NCBI GenBank assembly: GCA_030599705.1
Contig: JAUVNM010000100.1
Span: 1-6,642 of the forward strand
Length of the DNA: 6,642 nucleotides
Reading direction: 5' to 3'
From: Gammaproteobacteria bacterium
GTDB taxonomy: Bacteria; Pseudomonadota; Gammaproteobacteria; UBA9214
Shown: positions 1-5,437 of the stretch, in pieces
Numbering within the stretch: position 1 is the first letter of the stretch
Layout: every line of letters begins with the position of its first letter
Translations under genes and position numbers: made by a program
Notes under the pieces: generated by a model
Told to the model about the DNA's origin: nothing
What the model saw: only the letters and a program-made list of their open reading frames with translations
Database searches by the model: none

Positions 1-6
1 GCCGTG

Positions 7-34
7 CCCGCCTCATCCTCCCGGATGAGGTGGG
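7..34. repeat. GC-rich hairpin with TCCC/GGGA loop
   Basis: Bases 11-18 (CCTCATCC) and 23-30 (GGATGAGG) are perfect inverted complements around the loop TCCC. Bases 7-9 and 32-34 (CCC/GGG) extend the stem past a G.U pair that is possible only in plus-strand RNA. Read on the minus strand, the loop is GGGA, which fits the GNRA tetraloop pattern. No T-tract follows on either side, so it does not look like a classical intrinsic terminator. It lies 128 bases beyond the MFS stop codon. The hairpin inside the 1353-1512 element has the same stem length and loop, so this may be the edge of a related repeat continuing past the left end of the window. Confidence 0.6.
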
Positions 35-36
35 AC

Positions 37-66
37 TGCCAGAGCTTGTCATACAAAGTCTTGGCG
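37..66. repeat. Imperfect hairpin next to the 7-34 stem-loop
   Basis: GCCA at 38-41 pairs with TGGC at 62-65. Inside that, CTT (45-47) pairs with AAG (56-58), and GT (48-49) pairs with AC (53-54) across a bulged A. The loop is CAT. The stem contains a mismatch and G.U pairs. It abuts the 7-34 hairpin, so the first 66 bases read as two tandem stem-loops. On the minus strand the arm contains GACAAGCT, which resembles the GACACAAGCT of the arms of the 1353-1512 element. Confidence 0.35.
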
Positions 67-91
67 AACATCGCGGATACTTGTATTTCCG

Positions 92-117
92 ATTATATAT
101 AAACGGCTCATTATATA
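92..117 (-). promoter_or_regulatory. AT-rich tract with two TATAAT boxes on the minus strand
   Basis: The octamer ATTATATA occurs at 92-99 and again at 110-117, exactly 18 bases apart, in an otherwise GC-rich region. On the minus strand each copy contains a perfect TATAAT (115-110 and 97-92). This could be a promoter for a leftward gene beyond the window, or simply AT-rich spacer after the MFS gene. I find no good -35 hexamer at 16-18 bases for either box; the nearest is CTGTAC at 138-133. Confidence 0.22.
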
Positions 118-161
118 GGATGACGGAACATGGTACAGGTGCAGTTTCAGTGGTTACTACC

Positions 162-1298
162 TCAGTAATAATCATCTTTGATACCACGCCAGGTCACCCA
201 CAGTGCACACAGGCTAGCCACGGCGGCAAACAGGTACATGGCTTCCGGATTGACGCCCGTCCACAGGTAACCACTGACGAGACTGCCGGCAGCGCCACCG
301 GCGCCAAAGCTGATGCTGCTGTAGAGCGCCTGCCCCCGGCCCTGGTGTGTGCCGGTGAACAGGCTGTGAATGAGGTAAATGGCAACCGCGTGGTACAGCC
401 CGAAACTCGCACCATGCAGGGTCTGCGCGAAGATAATCACCGGTGAACTGTCTGCAAACTGTGCGATCAACAGCCAGCGCAATGATGTCAGTCCCACGGC
501 GGCCAACATCAGGCGGCGCGCACCGAACCGGGGCAACAGGCGCGGCATCAGCAGGAAAACCCCGATTTCAGCAAGCACCCCCAGCGCCCAGAGCTGCCCG
601 ATTTGTGTCCGTGAATAGCCGAAATTCTCCAGGTAGATGGTGAAGAACGCGTAATACGGGCCGTGGCTGGCCTGCATCAGGAAACACACGCCGAGCAACG
701 CCATGACAACCGGCCGGCCGAGCACCTTGCGCAGCGGCTCCTGGCCCAGCGGCAGGTGGCCAGCCTCGGACTCCGGAACGCTGAGGCTGCTGAGCCAGAT
801 TGCCACGAACAGGACCAGCACAATCACCGGTAACAGGCCAGGCCCGTAGACATCGAGCACCGGTCCAAGCCCGGCGACCGTAATAATAAAGCCGACAGAC
901 CCCCACAGGCGGATACCGCTGTAGCGGCCGGTTTCGCTGCCAAGGAAATTCATGGTGGTCGCCTCGAATTGCGGCAGCGAGGCGTTCCAGAAAAAACTGA
1001 ACAGGGTGATGACCAGCACCAGCCACCAGTAGCTGCTGTCGATCAGGACACCGGCAAAACAGAGTGCACTCAGCAGCGAGGCCATCCGCACGATGGCCAT
1101 CCGCTGTCCGGTGTGGTCGGCAATCCAGCCCCAGACATTCGGGGCAATGATCTTGGTCGCCATCAGGATGGCGATCAACTGGCCGATCTCGGTCACACTG
1201 AAATCGAGTGACTTGAGATAGAGACTCCAGTACGGAACCAGCGCCCCCAGCGAGGCGAAATAAAACAGGTAGAAACCGGATAATCGCCAGTAGTGCAT
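162..1298 (-). CDS. MFS transporter, HcaT/phenylpropionate permease-like
   Basis: This is a 378-residue inner-membrane protein of the major facilitator superfamily, hydrophobic throughout and consistent with twelve membrane segments. The loop between helices 2 and 3 carries the MFS A-motif in the form GWIADHTGQR (residues 57-66). The second half contains QASHGPYYAFFTIY (209-222) and GYSRTQIGQLWALGVLAE (227-244). These closely resemble the equivalent stretch of E. coli HcaT, placing it in the PPP/HcaT-like family (MFS_1_like). The substrate is unknown: HcaT is linked to 3-phenylpropionate uptake, but nothing here points to aromatic catabolism. The ATG at 1298 puts the MHYWRLSGFYLFYF start in line with family members. 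No strong Shine-Dalgarno precedes it. It lies 228 bases downstream of aroC on the same strand, beyond a repeat element, so co-transcription with aroC is possible but may be attenuated. From memory, Pseudomonas also has an MFS gene next to aroC. Confidence 0.9.
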   Translation of the reverse strand: MHYWRLSGFYLFYFASLGALVPYWSLYLKSLDFSVTEIGQLIAILMATKIIAPNVWGWIADHTGQRMAIVRMASLLSALCFAGVLIDSSYWWLVLVITLFSFFWNASLPQFEATTMNFLGSETGRYSGIRLWGSVGFIITVAGLGPVLDVYGPGLLPVIVLVLFVAIWLSSLSVPESEAGHLPLGQEPLRKVLGRPVVMALLGVCFLMQASHGPYYAFFTIYLENFGYSRTQIGQLWALGVLAEIGVFLLMPRLLPRFGARRLMLAAVGLTSLRWLLIAQFADSSPVIIFAQTLHGASFGLYHAVAIYLIHSLFTGTHQGRGQALYSSISFGAGGAAGSLVSGYLWTGVNPEAMYLFAAVASLCALWVTWRGIKDDYY

Positions 1299-1352
1299 GC
1301 CTGGACTAGCCGGATCAGTAGTCAGGGACCCGGGCCACCGATGTACCGAGGC

Positions 1353-1512
1353 GTACGGCTGCTAGCCGACACAAGCTTGCGTGACTCGCTGTGAATACAT
1401 GGCCCAGGCCAGTTTCTCGACCGGTTCCCGGCCTCACCTTCTCCCTGTACGCTCGACGGCCGCATCCCTGCGGCCGACGGTCACGAAAGCTTGTGTCGGC
1501 TAACATCCGTAC
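1353..1512. mobile_element. 160-bp element with 33-bp terminal inverted repeats (MITE-like or structured intergenic repeat)
   Basis: The arms at 1353-1385 and 1480-1512 are inverted complements at 30 of 33 positions. The core TAGCCGACACAAGCTT (1363-1378) is exact and contains a HindIII-type AAGCTT palindrome in each arm. The 94-base interior holds a strong hairpin (1457-1476) and a weaker AGGCC/GGCCT pairing (1406-1410 with 1430-1434). There is no transposase and no clear target-site duplication. The right edge is 14 bases beyond the aroC stop codon. A 63-codon open frame crosses the element, but it follows the repeat rather than a protein pattern. The element resembles non-autonomous miniature elements or the structured intergenic repeats common in gammaproteobacteria. 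RNA from aroC towards the MFS gene would fold here, so it could terminate or attenuate transcription. Confidence 0.65.
1457..1476 (-). repeat. 8-bp stem-loop with GGGA tetraloop inside the 160-bp element
   Basis: CGGCCGCA (1457-1464) pairs perfectly with TGCGGCCG (1469-1476) around a 4-base loop, TCCC on the plus strand and GGGA on the minus strand. The stem is almost all G-C. In an aroC-to-MFS transcript it would form a GNRA-capped hairpin about 50 bases past the aroC stop. No U-run follows, so intrinsic termination is not indicated. An alternative pairing, GCCGAC (1473-1478) with GTCGGC (1495-1500), would compete with it. Confidence 0.6.
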
Positions 1513-1526
1513 TTATTGTTAAACGG

Positions 1527-2627
1527 TTATCCAATACCGGCCGGAATAACCGGTGTACCTGACTGTACATCCAGGTTCTGCGCGCGGTGACGCAGAAAGT
1601 GGTCCATCAGGACGATGGCCAGCATGGCCTCGGCAATGGGTGTGGCGCGAATGCCGACGCAGGGGTCGTGGCGCCCGGTGGTGACGACCTCTACCGGTTC
1701 CCCGTTGATGTCCACGGTTTTCCCCGGCAGCCGGATACTGGAAGTCGGTTTCATGGCGATGCTGGCGAGTATGTCCTGACCGCTGGAGATGCCGCCGAGC
1801 ACGCCGCCGGCATGGTTACTGAGGAATCCTTCCGGGGTGATTTCGTCGCGGTGTTGGGTACCCTTCTGCTCAACGCTGGCAAAGCCGGCGCCGATCTCCA
1901 CACCCTTGACGGCATTGATACTGACGAGCGCGTGGGCAATATCGGCATCAAGGCGATCAAAGATCGGCTCGCCCAGGCCGGGCGGCAGCCCGGATGCAAC
2001 TACATTGATGCGGGCACCGATCGAGTCACCCTCCTTGCGCAAGGCGTCCATGTAGGCTTCAAGCTCTGCCACCCGGTCCGGGTCGGGGCAGAAAAACGGG
2101 TTGGTGGGCACGGCATCCCAGTCCTTGAGTTCCAGCTTGATGGGTCCGAGCTGTGCGAGGTAACCGCGTATGCTCACGCCGGCTTTTTCTGCCAGGTATT
2201 TCTTGGCGATGGCACCGGCGGCAACACGCATCGCGGTTTCCCGTGCCGACGAACGCCCGCCTCCCCGGTAATCGCGGAAACCGTATTTCTGCTGGTAGGT
2301 GTAATCCGCATGCCCGGGCCGGAACCGGTCCCGGATTTCGGAATAGTCCTTTGACCGCTGGTCCTGGTTCTGGATCATCAGGCCGATCGGGGAACCGGTG
2401 GTCCGGCCCTCGAAGGTACCGGAGAGAATCTGTACCTGGTCGGTTTCGCGGCGCTGCGTGGTATGCCGGCTCTTCCCGGGTTTGCGCCGGTCCAGGTCGT
2501 GCTGGAGGTCCTGTTCATCCAGTTCCAGGCCGGGGGGGCAGCCATCGACAATGCAACCCAGTGCAGGGCCGTGACTTTCACCAAAGCCGGTGACTGTAAA
2601 GAGTTTTCCGAAGCTGTTTCCTGACAT
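1527..2627 (-). CDS. aroC: Chorismate synthase
   Basis: AroC converts 5-enolpyruvylshikimate-3-phosphate to chorismate, the last step of the shikimate pathway, using reduced FMN as cofactor. The 366-residue product is close to E. coli AroC (about 360). Family signatures are intact: GESHG at 16-20 with His19; RPGHADYTYQQKYG at 103-116 with His106; the FMN/substrate-binding RDYRGGGRSSARET at 118-131; and RHDPCVGIRA at 319-328. The frame stays open upstream to 2795, but the ATG at 2627 gives the canonical MSGNSFGKLF start. The extra 56 codons show no family similarity and would overlap the start of the divergent 65-residue gene. There is no clear Shine-Dalgarno; TACAAT lies 6 bases before the ATG. 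In E. coli prmB and aroC are adjacent, and here they share a strand but are separated by two small genes. Confidence 0.98.
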   Translation of the reverse strand: MSGNSFGKLFTVTGFGESHGPALGCIVDGCPPGLELDEQDLQHDLDRRKPGKSRHTTQRRETDQVQILSGTFEGRTTGSPIGLMIQNQDQRSKDYSEIRDRFRPGHADYTYQQKYGFRDYRGGGRSSARETAMRVAAGAIAKKYLAEKAGVSIRGYLAQLGPIKLELKDWDAVPTNPFFCPDPDRVAELEAYMDALRKEGDSIGARINVVASGLPPGLGEPIFDRLDADIAHALVSINAVKGVEIGAGFASVEQKGTQHRDEITPEGFLSNHAGGVLGGISSGQDILASIAMKPTSSIRLPGKTVDINGEPVEVVTTGRHDPCVGIRATPIAEAMLAIVLMDHFLRHRAQNLDVQSGTPVIPAGIG

Positions 2628-2633
2628 GCGGAT

Positions 2634-2662
2634 ATTGTAACGGCTTGTGCTGCTAACGTCTT
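2634..2662 (-). promoter_or_regulatory. Possible aroC promoter, -10 box close to the start codon
   Basis: On the minus strand TACAAT (2639-2634) matches the -10 consensus at 5 of 6 positions. A weak -35, AAGACG (2662-2657, 3 of 6), lies 17 bases upstream. Transcription would begin at or within a few bases of the aroC ATG, giving a leaderless or near-leaderless message, which fits the lack of a Shine-Dalgarno. Some promoter must exist between 2628 and 2751, because the preceding plus-strand gene breaks read-through from prmB. This exact site is a guess. Confidence 0.25.
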
Positions 2663-2739
2663 CCGGTTCCTCGATTAATCCGGTTAAAGAACTCTGGCCC
2701 GTTACCGACAGGTATAACGAGTAGTCCTGACTAAACCCC

Positions 2740-2746
2740 AAGGAGG
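2740..2746 (+). promoter_or_regulatory. Strong ribosome binding site AAGGAGG
   Basis: AAGGAGG perfectly matches the anti-Shine-Dalgarno end of 16S rRNA and sits five bases before the GTG at 2752. It fixes that GTG as the start of the 65-residue gene over later ATG codons in the frame (2776, 2794). It is the strongest ribosome binding site in the window. Confidence 0.85.
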
Positions 2747-2751
2747 CCACC

Positions 2752-2949
2752 GTGGCACAAACATCAAACCAGTCCATGCGGGTCGGCGATTTCATGGGTC
2801 AGCCGATCCAGGAAACCATTACGGCTTCATCCCGCACCTACGTCTTTGACCGGATCGCGAAACACATCGATGGCGAATTTCCGCTTGACCAGCTGAGCAA
2901 GGACGAGCTGTTGATCCGGCCCGGGCTGATTTACCGCCCCAAGGCCTGA
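2752..2949 (+). CDS. Small hypothetical protein, 65 residues
   Basis: I do not recognise this protein. It is soluble-looking, with no signal peptide, membrane segment or cysteine. A short polar N-terminus (MAQTSNQSMRVGD) leads into FMGQPIQETIT, a likely helix with TYVFDRIAKHID (about 29-40), and a basic end, LLIRPGLIYRPKA. The start is GTG, chosen because of the perfect Shine-Dalgarno just upstream. It runs divergently from aroC (124-base gap) and convergently with the 105-residue gene (52-base gap), so it is probably a single-gene unit. Its frame is clean and codon use resembles the neighbours, which argues for a real gene. A role in regulation or stress is possible for a small, well-translated cytosolic protein, but nothing in the sequence shows one. 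Confidence 0.78.
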   Translation: MAQTSNQSMRVGDFMGQPIQETITASSRTYVFDRIAKHIDGEFPLDQLSKDELLIRPGLIYRPKA

Positions 2950-2963
2950 AGTAATCACCGCAG

Positions 2964-2994
2964 CACGGCCTGCGCCTGCCCGGGTCCGGCCGTG
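2964..2994. terminator. Weak inverted repeat between convergent genes
   Basis: CACGGCC (2964-2970) and GGCCGTG (2988-2994) form a 7-bp stem around a 17-base GC-rich loop. It lies between the stop codons of the 65- and 105-residue genes, where a shared bidirectional terminator would be expected. There is no T-run on either side, so intrinsic termination would be inefficient; it may act with Rho or only protect 3' ends. Confidence 0.3.
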
Positions 2995-3001
2995 ACACAA
3001 C

Positions 3002-3319
3002 TCAGTCGGGCTGAATGTCCAGCCCGTGCTTGTGCGTTTCGTTAATCTGGTAAAACAGGCGAATAAACGGCAGGCTTTTTTCATCTGCCTTGCGCAACAA
3101 ACGCATAAACGGCAGGTCCTGGCGGCCGAACAGATAACTGCCGTCCGCCATGTCAGCGCGCAGCTTGCGCACTTCACCCAGCAGGATCTCGAGGAATGTC
3201 GTGTTGACGTCAATTGTGTCGGCATCGTAGGCAGCCGTTGCCCCGAGTTCCTCGAGCTCAAATATGACCTGGTCTACCAGTCCTGCGTATTCCCCGGCTG
3301 TGTGTGCCCTCTCACTCAT
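3002..3319 (-). CDS. Conserved-looking hypothetical protein, 105 residues
   Basis: I do not recognise a named family. The protein is acidic in its first half (VIFELEELGATAAYDADTID) and reads as mostly helical, with LEILLGEVRKLRADMADGS (43-61) the clearest amphipathic stretch. A second half follows, with LPFMRLLRKADEKSLPFIRL (69-88) containing an LPF(M/I)RL repeat. There is no signal peptide, membrane segment or cysteine, so it should be cytosolic. The ATG at 3319 lies 19 bases after the prmB stop on the same strand, so it is very likely co-transcribed with prmB. The spacer has no strong Shine-Dalgarno, only a weak GAAAG, so translation may depend on coupling to prmB. Position suggests, but does not show, a link to prmB. 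Confidence 0.78.
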   Translation of the reverse strand: MSERAHTAGEYAGLVDQVIFELEELGATAAYDADTIDVNTTFLEILLGEVRKLRADMADGSYLFGRQDLPFMRLLRKADEKSLPFIRLFYQINETHKHGLDIQPD

Positions 3320-3338
3320 CGACGGTTAACTTTCATAC

Positions 3339-4262
3339 TTAATCTCTAATGGCATGGTCGAAAGCTGGCTGGTACGTGACCAGCTGCTCGCGCTCCAGCA
3401 TGAACACCCCTTCCCCGCCGTATTCAAAATCAAGCCAGGTAAACGGGACATCAGGAAAAGCAGCTCCCAGTGCTTGCTGGCTGCAGCCAACTTCCACGAC
3501 CAGTATGCCGCCATCGTTCAGGTAATGCTGTGCATTGTTAAGTATTTGCAGCACGATATCCAGCCCTTCCCCGCCGGCAACGAGACCGATGGCCGGTTCG
3601 TGATGGTATTCAGCCGGCAGTTCAGACATGGCATCACGCGGAACATAAGGCGGGTTTGACACAATAATGTCATAGCTGCGCCCCCCCAGGGCGGCGAACA
3701 CGTCACTTTCCACGGGCACGACGCGTTGCTCCAGCGCGTGCCGCCGGATATTCCGGTCGGCAACCGCAAGGGCATCAGCGGACAGGTCAGCCGCGTCGAC
3801 CCGGGCATCCGGGAAGGCTACGGCACAGGCACAGGCAATGCAGCCACTGCCGGTACACAGATCCAGTATGCGGGTTACACGGTCCGGTATGACCCATGGG
3901 GAGAACCGGTTCTCGATCAGTTCGGCTAGCGGCGATCTTGGTACCAGCACACGTTCGTCAATATGGAACGGCATGCCGGCAAACCAGGCCTCTCCTGTCA
4001 GGTAGGCAGCAGGCTTCCGGGTGTTGATGCGCAGTTCAACCAGCTGCATGGCCTTGCTGACCGTGTCGGCAGATACCGGGGCATCCAGCCGTTCGGCCCC
4101 GGGAGACGGCCCAAGCTGCAATGCAGAAAATACCAGAGAGGCCGCCTCATCGTACGCATTGTCGGTCCCGTGCCCGAAGGCAAGCCCTGCCTCGTGCAAC
4201 TGGCGTGTGCTCCATTCGACAAGTTCCCGTGCTGTTCCCGGTGCTAGCGGCTTGCTGTGCAT
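3339..4262 (-). CDS. prmB: Ribosomal protein L3 N5-glutamine methyltransferase PrmB
   Basis: PrmB uses S-adenosylmethionine to methylate the side-chain amide of a glutamine in ribosomal protein L3, aiding 50S assembly. The 307-residue product matches E. coli PrmB in length (about 310). An N-terminal helical domain contains AAYLTGEAWFAGMPFHID (85-102) followed by ERVLVPRSPLAELI (103-116), the PrmB hallmark that separates it from PrmC and HemK relatives. A Rossmann methyltransferase domain follows, with the SAM-binding loop DLCTGSGCIA (134-143) and the catalytic NPPY at 203-206. The ATG at 4262 has AGGA (4274-4271) eight bases upstream. It begins the minus-strand unit and diverges from the SCO gene across 56 bases. 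Adjacency to aroC, here with two small genes between, is a known gammaproteobacterial arrangement. Confidence 0.97.
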   Translation of the reverse strand: MHSKPLAPGTARELVEWSTRQLHEAGLAFGHGTDNAYDEAASLVFSALQLGPSPGAERLDAPVSADTVSKAMQLVELRINTRKPAAYLTGEAWFAGMPFHIDERVLVPRSPLAELIENRFSPWVIPDRVTRILDLCTGSGCIACACAVAFPDARVDAADLSADALAVADRNIRRHALEQRVVPVESDVFAALGGRSYDIIVSNPPYVPRDAMSELPAEYHHEPAIGLVAGGEGLDIVLQILNNAQHYLNDGGILVVEVGCSQQALGAAFPDVPFTWLDFEYGGEGVFMLEREQLVTYQPAFDHAIRD

Positions 4263-4318
4263 GGCAGTGGTCCTGATGGGTGGTGAACACTGGCTGACTC
4301 TGTGAAATAATAAGCCCT
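4263..4318. promoter_or_regulatory. Divergent promoter region of prmB and the SCO gene
   Basis: These 56 bases must carry or border promoters for both directions. Plus strand: AATAAT (4306-4311, 5 of 6 to the -10 consensus) lies 17 bases after GTGAAC (3 of 6 to the -35) and only 7 bases before the SCO ATG, so that message would be nearly leaderless. Minus strand: TATTAT is a possible -10 for prmB, with its -35 region inside the first SCO codons, and AGGA (4274-4271) is the prmB ribosome binding site. These assignments rest on consensus matching by eye. Confidence 0.35.
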
Positions 4319-4969
4319 ATGACGAAACAAGGTAACCCGGCCCCCGCAAGGCGCCTGCTGCTGTTTATCGTGGTCACTGTGGTGGCATTGGCTGCCGGTT
4401 TCTGGGTTTCAGACAGTTTGTTTAACCGGCAGACGGACCTGGCAGGGCTGCACGGTACGCGCTTTTCAGAGCCGCGTGCGCTATCACCATTCGTCCTGAC
4501 AGACCATAACGGCAATTCATTCGGAATTGAACAACTGACGGGCAAATGGTCTTTCGTGTTTTTTGGCTATACCCATTGTCCGGATGTCTGTCCGACGACA
4601 ATGTCGGTACTCAACAGTGTCGCCAGGCGCCTTGGCAACGACACACCCGCTGTCCAGTACATATTTGTCAGCGTCGACCCCGAGCGTGACACTCCCGGAC
4701 AGCTGGGCCAGTTCGTTACCTGGTTCAATGGCGATTTTATCGGTATAACCGGCACAGATCAGGAACTCGAAAACCTGACACGCCAGCTGGGGGTGGTCTA
4801 CATGCGCATTCCTGACGAAAAGGAAGCGGGCAGTTACTCGGTCGACCATACGGCGAGCGTCTTGTTGTTTGATCCCGACGGCCGGTTTCACGCCATATTC
4901 TCAGCGCCCCTGGATGCCGCGGAGCTGGCCGAAGATCTAACGCGCCTGGCAAAGGCGTACCGCCGGTGA
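4319..4969 (+). CDS. sco: SCO1/SenC/PrrC family copper-binding thiol protein
   Basis: Members of this family are membrane-anchored, thioredoxin-fold periplasmic proteins that bind copper and/or keep cysteines reduced, mainly to assemble the CuA centre of cytochrome c oxidase subunit II. The 216-residue product has a basic N-terminus and one membrane anchor (about 12-30, LLLFIVVTVVALAAGFWV) with no evident cleavage site. The thioredoxin-like domain carries the copper ligands: the CPDVC motif (Cys87, Cys91) in FFGYTHCPDVCPTT and the distal His177 in YSVDHTAS. FVSVDPERDTP (116-126) is also typical. All key residues are present. No strong Shine-Dalgarno is seen before the ATG at 4319. Its stop overlaps the next start, GTGA, pointing to translational coupling with the copper chaperone. 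No oxidase genes are visible, so the target is inferred. Confidence 0.95.
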   Translation: MTKQGNPAPARRLLLFIVVTVVALAAGFWVSDSLFNRQTDLAGLHGTRFSEPRALSPFVLTDHNGNSFGIEQLTGKWSFVFFGYTHCPDVCPTTMSVLNSVARRLGNDTPAVQYIFVSVDPERDTPGQLGQFVTWFNGDFIGITGTDQELENLTRQLGVVYMRIPDEKEAGSYSVDHTASVLLFDPDGRFHAIFSAPLDAAELAEDLTRLAKAYRR

Positions 4970-5436
4970 AATATATCCTCGCATTAGTGACCGGCCTGCA
5001 TGGCCTGCTATTGTCATGCGCACTGCTGGCCGGTCCGGCAATCGAGGTACAGCAGGCATGGATTCGTGAAGCCCCGCCCACATCACAGGTACTGGCCGGT
5101 TACATGACCCTGATCAATACGGGGGATGCACCGGCACAAATAACGGGGATATCGAGTCCGGATTTTGCAAGGGCCGAACTGCATCGTACGCATGTCGAGG
5201 ACGGAGTTGCCAGGATGGTCCCGGTAGATTCAATCCCGGTCCCGGCCGGTGGCCGGGTTCTGCTCGAACCTGGCGGTCTGCACCTGATGCTGTTTGAACC
5301 GGCACATCCCCTCAAAGCCGACGACCGTGTCAGGCTTGAAGTGAAACAGTCCGATGGCGCAACCGTTGCCACCGAAGCACGGGTAATCAGGGTGTCCGGT
5401 AGCAGCGACATGCCTCACCACCATCATCAGCACTAA
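4966..5436 (+). CDS. PCuAC-type periplasmic copper chaperone (DUF461)
   Basis: PCuAC proteins bind Cu(I) in the periplasm and pass it to SCO proteins and/or the CuA site of cytochrome oxidase. The 156-residue product has the exact family motif: His73, ten residues, Met84, twenty-one residues, His106-x-Met108. The N-terminus is a signal sequence with a hydrophobic core at about 4-22; cleavage near AGPA (22-25) is likely. LLSC (15-18) loosely resembles a lipobox, so a lipoprotein form cannot be excluded. The C-terminus ends in the histidine-rich HHHHQH (151-156), a possible extra metal-binding tail. The start is GTG at 4966, overlapping the SCO stop by four bases, with AAAGG about ten bases upstream. 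The tight link to the SCO gene supports a shared copper-delivery job. Confidence 0.94.
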   Translation: MKYILALVTGLHGLLLSCALLAGPAIEVQQAWIREAPPTSQVLAGYMTLINTGDAPAQITGISSPDFARAELHRTHVEDGVARMVPVDSIPVPAGGRVLLEPGGLHLMLFEPAHPLKADDRVRLEVKQSDGATVATEARVIRVSGSSDMPHHHHQH

Positions 5437-5437
5437 T

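Noticed and set aside
30..446. Plus-strand open frame of 138 codons at the left edge
   Set aside because: More than half lies antisense to the MFS gene, its translation has no recognisable domain, and no ribosome binding site was seen.
568..1026. 152-codon minus-strand open frame inside the MFS gene
   Set aside because: It is a shifted frame of the MFS coding sequence, which is itself continuous and family-like.
1304..1323. GACTA/TAGTC inverted repeat just upstream of the MFS start
   Set aside because: A 5-bp stem with a 10-base loop is weak and expected by chance.
1315..1506. Minus-strand 63-codon open frame between aroC and the MFS gene
   Set aside because: It is made almost wholly of the inverted-repeat element, including both arms. 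Its arginine-rich translation reflects GC-rich repeat DNA rather than a protein.
1587..2354. 255-codon plus-strand open frame
   Set aside because: It is fully antisense to aroC, whose signatures are intact. It is a codon-bias shadow with no recognisable domain.
2628..2795. 56-codon N-terminal extension of aroC
   Set aside because: The family start MSGNSFGKLF lies at 2627. The extension has no AroC similarity and runs into the ribosome binding site and start of the divergent 65-residue gene.
2827..3261. 144-codon minus-strand open frame spanning both small genes
   Set aside because: It overlaps the 65-residue gene antisense and the 105-residue gene out of frame. It has no start signal and a low-complexity, Arg/Cys-rich translation.
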